A stretch of 64,000 bases of DNA. It comes from Secundilactobacillus yichangensis (GTDB lineage: Bacteria > Bacillota > Bacilli > Lactobacillales > Lactobacillaceae). The notes under the pieces were generated by a model. It saw nothing but the letters and a program-made list of their open reading frames with translations. It did no database searches and was not told the DNA's origin. Numbering within the stretch: the first letter of the stretch is position 1; the number at the start of each line of letters is the position of its first letter. Of the stretch, positions 10,238-18,913 are shown in pieces. The stretch is from contig NZ_BOLK01000004.1 of the NCBI RefSeq assembly GCF_016861565.1, positions 62,001-126,000 on the forward strand. The letters are read 5' to 3'. A program made the translations under genes and the position numbers.

Positions 10238-11615
10238 ACGGATTAGTTTAGAGTATTTGGTAACGGTAGCCATTAACATGGTAGTTTTTTTCCTCGTTGC
10301 ACAGTTGCTGGATGGTCAAACGGTTAGTGCAAGCACTGGTATCCAGTTGCTGGAGTTAAACATTTTGATTTCAATGATTGAGGTTGGGGCGTTCAATTTG
10401 GCTTTTCGACACCGGCAACAACCGGTTACCGCGATGACACACAAAGTTGAGGGAATGCTTAAAGATGAAGAGCCAGCGCATATTCTTTTGCGAAAGGATA
10501 ATGATTATTACGAATTAGCCATGGCAATCAATCACCTGCAGACCCATCAGCAAAAAGTTTTGCGTGCCAAGACGCAGCAGGGTGAGGAACTGCGCTTACT
10601 GTTATCGTATTTACCAATTGGCGTAATGGTGATCGACCGCTACCGTAAAGTTGAAATGGCCAATTCAGCAATGGCCGAATTTTTGCAGACGGAAATTCGC
10701 GAAAGACGGCATCCCTATACGCAGGATATTCACCAATTTGAATTGGTTTCATTGATCAGTCAGGTCTTTAGTAACAAGCAATCTCAGCGTAAAGTGATTA
10801 CTTTGCCAGGGATGCCAACAGAAAAGCGAGTTGAGGCATCGGTGATCTATACGTCCACTTCGGAAGATTTTTTCCAGATCTTAGTTTTACTTTATGATGT
10901 AACGGAAATCTACGCGGTGGAAAAGATGCAAATGGACTTTTTGTCCAATGCTTCACACGAACTAAAGACGCCTGTAACAGCTATTTCCGGCTTCGCAGAA
11001 ACGTTGCAAGCCGGCGCGAAGGATGACCCAGAAACGTTAAACCAATTTTTAGGTATTATTCAAAAGGAAAGCAAACGGCTGACTGAATTGATTCAGGATG
11101 TATTATCAATTTCACGCATTGAATCGCAATCAATTTCCCAGCAAAAGCTGAGTGATGTTGATATTTCTGAGTTGGTTGATGAGCAGCTGAGCACGCTGCA
11201 GCAAATGGCCTCGGTCAAACACATTGTTTTGGTCAATCAGATTCCTGCTGGAGAAGTGCAACGTACCGATGAAAGAAAATTAGTGGAAATTATTAAAAAC
11301 CTGGTTTCTAACGCGATTAAATATAATCGTGAAGATGGGTCGGTTACGATTGACTACGAGGCCACTGAACGTGAATGGACTCTAAAGGTGACTGATACTG
11401 GTATTGGAATTGCTCAAAACGAACAGTCAAGAATTTTTGAGCGCTTTTACCGGGTAGACAGTTCGCGTACCAAACAAGTCGTCAATGGGACTGGTCTTGG
11501 TCTAGCAATTGTGTTGGAATTGGTCCAATCTTTACAGGGCCAGATTTCAGTTAAAAGTCAGCGGGGTGTGGGCAGTACCTTCTCCGTTACATTCCCAATT
11601 AAACAGCAACAATAA
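10230..11615 (+). CDS. phoR: Sensor histidine kinase PhoR
   Basis: This is a 461-residue kinase. Two N-terminal hydrophobic helices (about residues 6-55, with almost no extracellular loop) are followed by a PAS-like region ('LLSYLPIGVMVIDRYRKVEMANSAM') near 130. The HisKA box is 'FLSNASHELKTPVTAISGF' near 240. The ATPase boxes are 'NLVSNAIKYN', 'DTGIGI' and 'GTGLGLAI'. The start ATG overlaps the phoP stop. The small sensor loop suggests phosphate status is read through the Pst/PhoU complex rather than an external ligand domain; that is inference from the family. Confidence 0.93.
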   Translation: MIKRISLEYLVTVAINMVVFFLVAQLLDGQTVSASTGIQLLELNILISMIEVGAFNLAFRHRQQPVTAMTHKVEGMLKDEEPAHILLRKDNDYYELAMAINHLQTHQQKVLRAKTQQGEELRLLLSYLPIGVMVIDRYRKVEMANSAMAEFLQTEIRERRHPYTQDIHQFELVSLISQVFSNKQSQRKVITLPGMPTEKRVEASVIYTSTSEDFFQILVLLYDVTEIYAVEKMQMDFLSNASHELKTPVTAISGFAETLQAGAKDDPETLNQFLGIIQKESKRLTELIQDVLSISRIESQSISQQKLSDVDISELVDEQLSTLQQMASVKHIVLVNQIPAGEVQRTDERKLVEIIKNLVSNAIKYNREDGSVTIDYEATEREWTLKVTDTGIGIAQNEQSRIFERFYRVDSSRTKQVVNGTGLGLAIVLELVQSLQGQISVKSQRGVGSTFSVTFPIKQQQ

Positions 11616-11628
11616 TCTTGTCTTTGTT

Positions 11629-11671
11629 GGATCCTAGATATTCAGACCGTTGAATATTTTGGATCCTTTTT
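11629..11671 (+). terminator. Terminator between phoPR and pst operon
   Basis: A 16-base inverted repeat (GGATCCTAGATATTCA with TGAATATTTTGGATCC) is followed by TTTTT. It separates phoPR from pstS. Confidence 0.85.
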
Positions 11672-11709
11672 GTCTAATTTGATATTGGTATAGTAATTAA
11701 TTGACAATA

Positions 11710-11749
11710 TTTACATAACCTTTACAAAGAAATGTACATTACATTTACA
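11710..11749 (+). promoter_or_regulatory. Pho box (PhoP operator) in front of pstS
   Basis: Four copies of the hexamer TTTACA (third is TGTACA) start at 11710, 11721, 11733 and 11744, spaced 11-12 bp. This matches the PhoP direct-repeat pattern TT(A/T/C)ACA-N5 known in Bacillus. A -10 TATACT follows at 11759-11764, so the box covers the -35 region as expected for an activated promoter. Confidence 0.85.
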
Positions 11750-11795
11750 TTCCTTCGATATACTCATTTCGAAAGCTGAATTGGGAGGTTTGGAT

Positions 11796-12683
11796 ATGCG
11801 AAAAAAGCGGTGGCTTGAGTGCCTGTTATTGGTCGGCTTAGTTATTTTAGGCGGATGGGCGTACCAGACTAGGCAAGTGAATAAAGCAAACATGACGATT
11901 ACCGCGGTGGGATCGACCGCACTGCAGCCACTGGTTGAAGCGGCTGGTGAAGATTACGCCACTCACCGCTTAGGAACTTTCATTAACGTTCAAGGCGGCG
12001 GGTCGGGTACCGGACTCAGCCAAGTTCAAGAAGGAGCAGTGGATATTGGTAACGCGGATGTTTTTGCTGAGGAGCAAAAGGGAATCAAGGCTGATCGGCT
12101 GAAAGACCACCGTGTTGCAGTGGTTGGCATTACCCCCATTGTTAATCCTGCAACCGGGATCGCACATTTAACCACTGCACAACTGATTGACGTGTTTACT
12201 GGGAAGGTGCATAACTGGTCGCAGGTTGGCGGTAAAAATCAAAAAATCGTTATCTTGAATCGTGCTCAAGGCAGTGGTACGCGAGCAACTTTTGAACGCT
12301 TCGGACTTAAAAACCATCGTAGTATAGCAGCCCAGGAGCAGGACTCTTCCGGGATGGTACGGCAAATTGTGGCAACTACGCCTGGATCAATCAGTTACGT
12401 GGGCTTTTCTTACGTCGATAAATCAGTTCGAGCAGTCAGTTTAAACGGTGTTCAGCCAATCAACCAAAACGTTGAGAATAATCAATGGCCGATCTGGTCT
12501 TACGAACATATGTATACGGGGAAACACCCTCAGCAGCTGGCGCAGCAATTTATTAAATACGTTCAATCTCGCAAGATTCAAAACACGCTGGTTCGGCGAT
12601 TAGGTTACATCAGCATGGCCGACATGGAAGTGACACGTGATGGTCAAGGTAAAGTGCATAAGTTGGAGGTAAGCCATGAATAA
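11796..12683 (+). CDS. pstS: Phosphate ABC transporter substrate-binding protein PstS
   Basis: This 295-residue protein binds phosphate outside the membrane and delivers it to PstCA. Phosphate-binding stretches 'VGSTALQPL' (near residue 37) and 'RAQGSGTRATFERF' (near 158) are visible. The start ATG at 11796 follows GGGAGG. The N-terminus has a single hydrophobic helix (about residues 9-24) but no lipobox cysteine; the only Cys precedes the helix. It therefore looks membrane-anchored by an uncleaved helix rather than lipidated, unlike most Gram-positive PstS. It overlaps pstC by 8 bp. Confidence 0.92.
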   Translation: MRKKRWLECLLLVGLVILGGWAYQTRQVNKANMTITAVGSTALQPLVEAAGEDYATHRLGTFINVQGGGSGTGLSQVQEGAVDIGNADVFAEEQKGIKADRLKDHRVAVVGITPIVNPATGIAHLTTAQLIDVFTGKVHNWSQVGGKNQKIVILNRAQGSGTRATFERFGLKNHRSIAAQEQDSSGMVRQIVATTPGSISYVGFSYVDKSVRAVSLNGVQPINQNVENNQWPIWSYEHMYTGKHPQQLAQQFIKYVQSRKIQNTLVRRLGYISMADMEVTRDGQGKVHKLEVSHE

Positions 12684-13602
12684 TAAATTACAAAAGCAGC
12701 TTCTTAAACGTTCCAAGGCATCTAAACTGGAACGGTTCGGCAAAACTATCAGTTTTCTAGCGTTGATGCTGATCACAGTGACCGTTTTTGCAATTATTAT
12801 CTTTGTTGCTTCCAAGGGGCTTTCCACCTTTTTCTCGAATCACGTCAATGTGATTGATTTTTTAACCGGTAAGGATTGGAATCCAAACGTGACAAATTCA
12901 AAGGGGCAGCCCGAAGTCGGCGCGTTGCCGATGATCAGCGGCTCCTTTGTAGTGACAATCTTGTCAGCACTGCTAGCAACCCCCTTTGCCATCGGGACAG
13001 CAATTTTTATGAACGAGATTTCGCCTCATCGTGGTGCTAAAATTTTACAGCCAGTCATTGAGTTACTGGTCGGAATACCATCTGTGGTATATGGCTTTAT
13101 CGGTTTAACCGTTGTCGTTCCAGCTATTCGCAGTGTCTTTGGTGGCAGTGGCTTTGGTATCTTAGCTGGTACTTTTGTCCTGTTCGTCATGATTTTGCCG
13201 ACAGTCACTTCAATGAGCGTGGACGCGCTAAGATCGGTTCCGCGGTACTATCGGGAAGCAGCCCTGGCTTTGGGGGCCACCCAGTGGCAAACCATCTATA
13301 AGGTGGTTTTAAGGGCAGCCACTCCCGGAATGCTGACCGCCATTGTGTTTGGTATGGCGCGGGCTTTTGGTGAAGCGTTGGCCGTTCAGATGGTTATCGG
13401 AAACGCGGCTTTACTGCCAACCAGCCTAGTTTCGCCAGCTTCAACCTTGACTTCAGTCCTGACTACTGGTATTGGAAATACGGTCATGGGTTCGCTGCAA
13501 AACAATGCATTATGGTCGCTGGCACTGGTTCTGCTGATCATGTCGCTGATCTTTAATCTTGTGATTCGGCTGATTGGTCGGAAGGGGGCAATGTCGAAAT
13601 GA
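12676..13602 (+). CDS. pstC: Phosphate ABC transporter permease PstC
   Basis: This 308-residue inner-membrane permease has about six transmembrane helices. The BPD_transp_1 coupling motif 'EAALALGATQWQTIYKVVLRAA' lies near residue 195 and contacts the PstB ATPase. It overlaps pstS upstream (8 bp) and pstA downstream (4 bp), indicating tight translational coupling in the pst operon. Confidence 0.95.
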   Translation: MNNKLQKQLLKRSKASKLERFGKTISFLALMLITVTVFAIIIFVASKGLSTFFSNHVNVIDFLTGKDWNPNVTNSKGQPEVGALPMISGSFVVTILSALLATPFAIGTAIFMNEISPHRGAKILQPVIELLVGIPSVVYGFIGLTVVVPAIRSVFGGSGFGILAGTFVLFVMILPTVTSMSVDALRSVPRYYREAALALGATQWQTIYKVVLRAATPGMLTAIVFGMARAFGEALAVQMVIGNAALLPTSLVSPASTLTSVLTTGIGNTVMGSLQNNALWSLALVLLIMSLIFNLVIRLIGRKGAMSK

Positions 13603-14483
13603 ATTCCAAAATAAGTAATCGAATCGCCATTGCAACACTGTACGTTATTGCCAGTACTATTGTGGTGATTTTGGCAGCGTTGCTGGGCTACATCATCATT
13701 AGTGGACTGCCTGCAATCAGCTGGCACTTTTTAACTTCCCCGGCCAGAGCGTTTACTAGCGGCGGTGGAATTGGTATTCAGCTCTTCAATTCGTTTTACC
13801 TGCTGATTTTAACGATGATTATTTCTTTTCCAATCGCGTTGGGCGCCGGTATTTATTTAAATGAATACGCTAAGCAGAATTGGGTCACGTCTTTGGTTCG
13901 AACATCAATTGAAATCTTGAGTTCACTGCCTTCAGTGGTCGTTGGTCTGTTTGGCTTTTTGATTTTCGTGGTTCAGTTTGGCTTTGGCTTTTCAATATTA
14001 TCAGGTGCTTTTGCGCTGACGTTCTTTAACTTACCGTTATTGACACGGAGTATTGAAGAAGCCTTGGCGGCGGTACCGGATGAACAACGGGAAGGCGGCT
14101 TAGCACTGGGGCTTTCCAAATGGGAAACCGTGCTTCACATTATCGTACCGGCCGCTTTACCGACTATTTTAACGGGGGTCATTTTGAGTGCCGGCCGAAT
14201 CTTTGGTGAAGCTGCTGCCCTGATCTTTACCGCTGGGCAGAGTGCACCGGCACTAAACTTTACGGACTGGAATCCGTTTAATATTTCTAGTCCGTTGAAC
14301 CCTATGCGGCCGGCTGAAACTTTAGCTGTACACATTTGGAAAATAAATTCAGAGGGCATTATGCCTGACGCGAAGGCCATCTCTTCTGGTTCTTCCGCAG
14401 TGCTCGTGATTTCCGTTCTCGGTTTTAATTTATTGGCCCGGTTTGTCGGCCATCGCTTATTTAAACGATTAACAGCGGGTTAA
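13599..14483 (+). CDS. pstA: Phosphate ABC transporter permease PstA
   Basis: This 294-residue permease is the second half of the channel. The ATPase-contact loop '[26 protein letters not shown]' lies near residue 165 and six hydrophobic helices are visible. The start overlaps the pstC stop by 4 bp. A gap of about 35 bp carrying AGGAGG leads to the first pstB. Confidence 0.95.
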   Translation: MNSKISNRIAIATLYVIASTIVVILAALLGYIIISGLPAISWHFLTSPARAFTSGGGIGIQLFNSFYLLILTMIISFPIALGAGIYLNEYAKQNWVTSLVRTSIEILSSLPSVVVGLFGFLIFVVQFGFGFSILSGAFALTFFNLPLLTRSIEEALAAVPDEQREGGLALGLSKWETVLHIIVPAALPTILTGVILSAGRIFGEAAALIFTAGQSAPALNFTDWNPFNISSPLNPMRPAETLAVHIWKINSEGIMPDAKAISSGSSAVLVISVLGFNLLARFVGHRLFKRLTAG

Positions 14484-14521
14484 AAAGCTATTCAAAAGTC
14501 ATTATTAGGAGGCAAATGCAA

Positions 14522-15352
14522 ATGCTGATCAACCCTTCAAGCCCGCACTCAGATGACGGGTGGCTGGATCGCAACATTGTCGATCCCAGCTTAAAAAGTG
14601 AACGACCAATCGTGCTGGAAACGAAACAACTTCACGTCTATTATGGTGACAATGAAGCCATCCATGAAGGTGATCTCAAATTTCCCGAACACCGAATTTC
14701 TGCACTGATTGGACCATCTGGCTCAGGTAAGTCAACCTACTTAAGATCGTTAAACCGAATGAATGACGGAATTGCCCAGGTGACGGGTGAAATTCTGTAT
14801 CGCGGGGTTGACGTTAATCGACCGGAAATTGACGTTTACGAAATGCGTCGACGGATCGGCATGGTGTTTCAGCGGCCTAACCCGTTCTCCAAGTCAATCT
14901 ATGATAATATTACTTTTGCTTTAAAACGGCGCGGAATCACCGATAAAAAGAAGCTGGATGAGATTGTTGAAACCAGTTTGAAACAGGCGGCCATTTGGGA
15001 TGAAGTGAAAGATAAACTGAAGAAAAGTGCCTTGGCGTTATCCGGTGGTCAGCAGCAACGGCTATGTATTGCGAGAGCACTAGCTGTCAAACCGGACATT
15101 TTGCTGCTGGATGAACCGGCTAGTGCCCTGGATCCGGTTTCTACAAGCAAGCTGGAGGAAACGTTGTTAAAACTAAAGGAAGATTACACGATTATTATCG
15201 TGACGCATAACATGCAACAGGCTGCTAGAATCAGTGATTACACTGCGTTCTTTAATATGGGGCGCGCGTTGGAATACGACGAGACTTCACGGATCTTTAC
15301 CAGTCCAAAAGTTCAGCTGACCAATAATTACGTCGCTGGAGACTTTGGTTAG
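14522..15352 (+). CDS. pstB: Phosphate ABC transporter ATPase PstB, copy 1
   Basis: This ATPase energises phosphate uptake. Walker A is 'GPSGSGKST', the ABC signature 'LSGGQQQRL', and Walker B '[13 protein letters not shown]'. An N-terminal extension of about 35 residues precedes the ABC core, which many lactobacillar PstB1 proteins share. The ATG at 14522 is preferred because it sits 9 bases after AGGAGG; the ATG at 14516 is only 3 bases away. It is followed 9 bp later by a second pstB, a tandem arrangement known in several lactobacilli. Confidence 0.94.
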   Translation: MLINPSSPHSDDGWLDRNIVDPSLKSERPIVLETKQLHVYYGDNEAIHEGDLKFPEHRISALIGPSGSGKSTYLRSLNRMNDGIAQVTGEILYRGVDVNRPEIDVYEMRRRIGMVFQRPNPFSKSIYDNITFALKRRGITDKKKLDEIVETSLKQAAIWDEVKDKLKKSALALSGGQQQRLCIARALAVKPDILLLDEPASALDPVSTSKLEETLLKLKEDYTIIIVTHNMQQAARISDYTAFFNMGRALEYDETSRIFTSPKVQLTNNYVAGDFG

Positions 15353-15361
15353 GAGGGTGTC

Positions 15362-16117
15362 ATGACTAAGCTATTAGAAACACGTGATCTGCACGTTTAT
15401 TACGGCCAAAATGAAGCCCTTAAAGGGATTAATCTAAGCTTTGATGAAGGTGGCATTACGGCTTTGATTGGGCCTTCAGGTTCAAGTAAATCAACCTATT
15501 TGAGAACGCTGAACCGGATGAATGATTTGATTCCAAACGTGACGATCACTGGCGAAATTAAGTTTCGTGATCAGGACATTTACGCTTCCCAAACTGACCT
15601 GGTAACCTTACGTAAGGAAATCGGCATGGTGTTTCAGCAACCTAATCCATTTCCGTTTTCAATCTATGATAACGTCGCATTTGGTCTTAAATTGGCAGGT
15701 GAGAAGGATCGCGAACACCTTGATCAAGTCGTGGAAACCAGTTTGAAGCAGGCCGCCGTTTGGGATGAGGTAAAGGATCATTTACACGAAAGTGCGCTGT
15801 CCTTATCCGGCGGTCAGCAGCAACGGGTCTGCATTGCTAGAGTGTTAGCTGTTTCACCGCAGATTATTTTACTGGATGAGCCAACCAGCGCGCTGGATCC
15901 AATTTCCAGTAGCCAAATCGAATCGACTTTGTTAAAATTAAGAACCGATTATACGATTATTACTGTGACCCATAACTTGCAGCAGGCATCGAGAATTTCT
16001 GATCGGACCGTATTCTTTATGAACGGTGAAGTGATTGAAGCTGATGACACTAGAAAAATCTTTATGAATCCGGCTCATAAAGAGACTGAAGACTATATTA
16101 GCGGCCGTTTTGGATAA
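15362..16117 (+). CDS. pstB: Phosphate ABC transporter ATPase PstB, copy 2, with altered Walker A
   Basis: This 251-residue paralogue lies 9 bp after copy 1. The ABC signature 'LSGGQQQRV', Walker B '[13 protein letters not shown]' and the H-loop 'VTHNLQQ' are intact. The Walker A reads GPSGSSKST: residue 42, normally the Gly before the catalytic Lys43, is Ser (codon AGT at 15485-15487). Whether it still hydrolyses ATP well is unclear. The partner ATPase in copy 1 is canonical, so a heterodimer could work with one weakened site. Confidence 0.94.
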   Translation: MTKLLETRDLHVYYGQNEALKGINLSFDEGGITALIGPSGSSKSTYLRTLNRMNDLIPNVTITGEIKFRDQDIYASQTDLVTLRKEIGMVFQQPNPFPFSIYDNVAFGLKLAGEKDREHLDQVVETSLKQAAVWDEVKDHLHESALSLSGGQQQRVCIARVLAVSPQIILLDEPTSALDPISSSQIESTLLKLRTDYTIITVTHNLQQASRISDRTVFFMNGEVIEADDTRKIFMNPAHKETEDYISGRFG

Positions 16118-16135
16118 AACCTGAGGAGGGTATTA

Positions 16136-16798
16136 ATGAGACGCTTATTTGATGAAGAATTAGATGAACTTGACAATGGTTTTACCGAAATGGGTATTCT
16201 AGTTAGTAACGTTGTGCAGCAGTCAGTTGATGCTTTTATTGATCACGACCGCCAAGCGGCACAGGCCATCATTGATCATGACCATGAGATTAACGAACGC
16301 GAGATCAACTTGGAGTCGAAATCGTTTGAAATTATTGCGCTGTATCAGCCGGTTACTTCGGATCTACGAGAAGTCGTGACCATTTTAAAGGCGGTATCTG
16401 ATCTGGAACGGGCTGGTGACCATGCGCGTAATATTGCTCATGCAACCATTGAAGTTAAGGGCAATACGCGAGTTGCAGAAATTGAAAGTCAGCTAGCAGA
16501 AATGGGCCACTTAACTACTGACATGGTAAAGCAGGCTATTCAAGCCTACGTGGATAAGGATGAAGATGCAGCTAAGGCGTTGGTACCGGTCAATGATCGG
16601 CTGGTCGAATACCGTAATCAGATCATGCGTGACAGCTATAACGAAATTGCAACGGATGCGGATGTGCTGGTTGCAGCCATGAACTATAATAATGTCGCGG
16701 CTGACCTCGTCCGAATCGCTGATTATTTGACCAACGTCGGTGAGTGGATTGTCTACTTGAAAACGGGGCAAATTGTTGAATTAAAGTTAATGAAGTAA
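16136..16798 (+). CDS. phoU: Phosphate signalling protein PhoU
   Basis: This 220-residue all-helical protein consists of two PhoU repeats (about 10-100 and 118-205). Each carries an acidic E/DxxxD-type metal-binding helix ('VSDLERAGDHARNIAH' near 92; 'AADLVRIADYLTNVGEWIVY' near 190). In the family PhoU links Pst transport state to PhoR and restrains uptake under phosphate excess. It is the last gene of the pst operon; GAGGAGGG precedes the start and a terminator follows. Confidence 0.95.
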   Translation: MRRLFDEELDELDNGFTEMGILVSNVVQQSVDAFIDHDRQAAQAIIDHDHEINEREINLESKSFEIIALYQPVTSDLREVVTILKAVSDLERAGDHARNIAHATIEVKGNTRVAEIESQLAEMGHLTTDMVKQAIQAYVDKDEDAAKALVPVNDRLVEYRNQIMRDSYNEIATDADVLVAAMNYNNVAADLVRIADYLTNVGEWIVYLKTGQIVELKLMK

Positions 16799-16804
16799 AC
16801 TATT

Positions 16805-16841
16805 AGGGTCAGCAGTTGTTACAGATAACTGCTGGCCCTTT
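16805..16841 (+). terminator. Terminator of the pst operon
   Basis: AGGGTCAGCAGTT pairs with AACTGCTGGCCCT (one mismatch), followed by a short T stretch, just after phoU. Confidence 0.75.
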
Positions 16842-16869
16842 ATGGAATGATTAATAAAGCACGATTGAA

Positions 16870-16898
16870 TTGTCTATCACCACCGGAGTGGGTATAAT
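16870..16898 (+). promoter_or_regulatory. Promoter of the pspC operon with a long leader
   Basis: TTGTCT (16870-16875) and TATAAT (16893-16898) are spaced 17 bp apart. The inferred leader to the pspC start is about 155 bases and holds no convincing gene; I saw no clear known riboswitch in it. Confidence 0.55.
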
Positions 16899-17060
16899 GA
16901 TTCTAGTGACGAAATTCAAGTTATTAGATAGAATGAGTTATGCAAACGATATTGGAAAAATCCCGCGCAGTTGTGATTATAAGATGTTAAAATCAAGGAA
17001 CACAGTCGGTCTGCTTAGGGAGTTCACTTATCGAGTAACTAGAAATGAGGTGATTTTTTG

Positions 17061-17354
17061 ATGAATAGCAAACGCCGACTAACACGTTCGTCGAAGCGAA
17101 TATTGACTGGGGTACTTGGTGGAATCGCAGAGTACTTTGGAATAAGTGCCGCGATGGTTCGCATCATTTTTGTTATCTTAACGATTTATCCGGGGCATAT
17201 TCTATTTGGATTGCTCGTTTACCTACTACTCACCGTATTGATACCAGAGGATTCTGGTACGATGCATCACTCGACTTTTTGGGGATCGGGGCAGCAGTCG
17301 CGTTCTCGAAAAGAACTTCATGATGTTACTGAAGAAGACACAGATAAAAAGTGA
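17061..17354 (+). CDS. PspC domain membrane protein
   Basis: This 97-residue protein carries a PspC domain at residues 5-65: 'SKRILTGVLGGIAEYFGI' followed by a hydrophobic segment 'IIFVILTIYPGHILFGLLVYLLLTVLIP'. The tail is hydrophilic. The start ATG at 17061 follows GAGGTG. In Firmicutes such genes belong to LiaR/phage-shock-like envelope-stress operons and pair with a small four-helix membrane protein, as here. The direct function is unknown. Confidence 0.88.
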   Translation: MNSKRRLTRSSKRILTGVLGGIAEYFGISAAMVRIIFVILTIYPGHILFGLLVYLLLTVLIPEDSGTMHHSTFWGSGQQSRSRKELHDVTEEDTDKK

Positions 17355-17363
17355 GTTGCTGAC

Positions 17364-17723
17364 ATGAAATTTTGGGTTCGAATTTTGATTAATGCAGTGT
17401 TATTTATGGCACTTGCTGGATTTTTAAAAGAGAGTTTTTACGTTGCCAGTCCGTGGGTTGCATTGCTTGCAAGCGTCGTTTTGTCGCTGTTAAACGCATT
17501 AGTGAAACCATTTTTGGTGGTGTTATCATTGCCAATTACGGTGGTGACTTTGGGTCTGTTTAGTATTGTGATCAACGGTGTGATGCTTCAGCTGACTTCG
17601 ACGTTAGTGGGCAATGACTTCCACTTCAATTCGTTTGGGACGACGTTATTAGTTGCCGTCCTGATGTCAGCTTGTAATGCAGTGATTTCCAACTATGTTG
17701 GGCATGGGCACAGCAACAGTTAA
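17364..17723 (+). CDS. Phage holin superfamily IV (YvlD-like) membrane protein
   Basis: This 119-residue protein has four hydrophobic helices and the family-typical 'LLNALVKPFLVVLSLPITVVTLGLFSIVINGVMLQLTS' core. It matches the YvlD/DUF360 'Mycobacterial 4 TM phage holin' family, encoded beside pspC and hprK in many lactobacilli. Despite the name it is a chromosomal housekeeping protein with no nearby lysin. It lies 9 bp after pspC. Confidence 0.88.
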   Translation: MKFWVRILINAVLFMALAGFLKESFYVASPWVALLASVVLSLLNALVKPFLVVLSLPITVVTLGLFSIVINGVMLQLTSTLVGNDFHFNSFGTTLLVAVLMSACNAVISNYVGHGHSNS

Positions 17724-17788
17724 AATTGTTATATTGAGATCCTTATCTCCGCGGTTTTTATTAGAACCAGATTTAGAAAGAAGGGCGA

Positions 17789-17927
17789 ACCACTACTGGC
17801 TAGTGTTAGCTAAACCGGTTTTAATGAAAGACAGTTTCAGCGGAGAATCGATCATACCCGATGGCTAACCGGGACAGCTAGAGTGGTAGCGCTTTAGTGA
17901 AGATGCACATGGTGTACCAGTAGTGGT
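17789..17927 (+). promoter_or_regulatory. Structured leader region before hprK
   Basis: A perfect 11-bp inverted repeat (ACCACTACTGG at 17789-17799 and CCAGTAGTGGT at 17917-17927) brackets about 117 bases. Its right arm lies 8-18 bases before the hprK TTG start and includes the only weak ribosome-binding sequence (AGTGG). The left arm could instead pair with CTAGAGTGG at 17878-17886. Mutually exclusive pairings suggest translational control, but no known RNA family is recognised. Confidence 0.4.
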
Positions 17928-17934
17928 CAATAAT

Positions 17935-18873
17935 TTGGCAGATAGTGTAACAGTTGCTGATTTAGTTAAAAATATTCGGCTTGACGTACTTTATGGTGAT
18001 GATTTCTTAGACAGCCGTAAAATCTCAACTAGTGATATTTCACGGCCAGGGCTTGAATTAACGGGGTACTTTAACTATTATCCGGCTAAACGGATACAGC
18101 TTTTAGGGATTACTGAGACCTCTTTTGCAAAGGGTATGAGTCACGAAGATCTGTTAAAAGTTATGCGGCAGATGTGTCAGCCGGAAACACCGGCCTTCGT
18201 AATTTCTACGCAGCTTGAACCACCAGAGGAATTACTGCAAGCGGCTAAGGAAACTGACATTCCAATCCTTGGAACCAAAATGACGACTTCTCGGGTTTTG
18301 AGTAATATGACCAACTACCTTGAAGGCAAATTAGCTGAGCGGCAGTCACTGCATGGTGTTTTGGTTGATATCTACGGTGTTGGTGTTCTGATCACTGGCG
18401 ATTCCGGGGTCGGTAAGAGTGAAACTGCGCTGGAACTAGTTAAACGTGGTCACCGATTAATTGCGGATGACCGGGTAGAGGTCTATCAGCAAGACGAACA
18501 GACATTGGTTGGTGCGGCACCAGCAATCTTGTCTCATTTGTTGGAAATTCGTGGGATCGGTATCATCGACGTCATGAATTTGTTTGGTGCTGGTGCCGTT
18601 CGTAGTGAAACGGACATTGAATTGATCGTCCATCTTGAAGCATGGACACCAGACAAGAAGTTTGATCGGCTAGGCAACGATTCAGAAACCCAAAAGATCT
18701 TCGATGTTGAGATTCCAAAGATCTCCATCCCGGTCAAGACCGGTCGTAATCTTGCCATTATCATTGAAGCTGCTGCTATGAACTTCCGGGCACGCTCTAT
18801 GGGTTATGATGCAACAAAAGTCTTTGATGAAAACCTTAACCGGTTGATCAAGAAAAATTCGAATCAAAATTAA
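17935..18873 (+). CDS. hprK: HPr(Ser) kinase/phosphorylase
   Basis: This bifunctional enzyme phosphorylates and dephosphorylates Ser46 of HPr, the switch for carbon catabolite repression. It is 312 residues from the TTG at 17935, which yields the conserved start (M)ADSVTVADLV. With this start the Walker A 'GDSGVGKS' covers residues 155-162 with Lys161, matching the numbering of the L. casei enzyme. The HprK signature 'LEIRGIGIIDV' follows. A GTG at 17923 would add four residues that are not expected. No strong Shine-Dalgarno is visible. lgt follows closely. Confidence 0.95.
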   Translation: MADSVTVADLVKNIRLDVLYGDDFLDSRKISTSDISRPGLELTGYFNYYPAKRIQLLGITETSFAKGMSHEDLLKVMRQMCQPETPAFVISTQLEPPEELLQAAKETDIPILGTKMTTSRVLSNMTNYLEGKLAERQSLHGVLVDIYGVGVLITGDSGVGKSETALELVKRGHRLIADDRVEVYQQDEQTLVGAAPAILSHLLEIRGIGIIDVMNLFGAGAVRSETDIELIVHLEAWTPDKKFDRLGNDSETQKIFDVEIPKISIPVKTGRNLAIIIEAAAMNFRARSMGYDATKVFDENLNRLIKKNSNQN

Positions 18874-18913
18874 ACTCATTTATTTTATAATTGAAAGTTA
18901 AGAGGTGGCACCC

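Noticed and set aside
16870-17060. 63-codon frame upstream of pspC
   Set aside because: It overlaps a good promoter and leader, has no family resemblance and lacks a ribosome binding site.
17878-17892. T-box (AGAGTGGTACCGCG-like) before hprK
   Set aside because: The match is partial, there is no terminator/antiterminator pair, and hprK is not an amino-acid-related gene.
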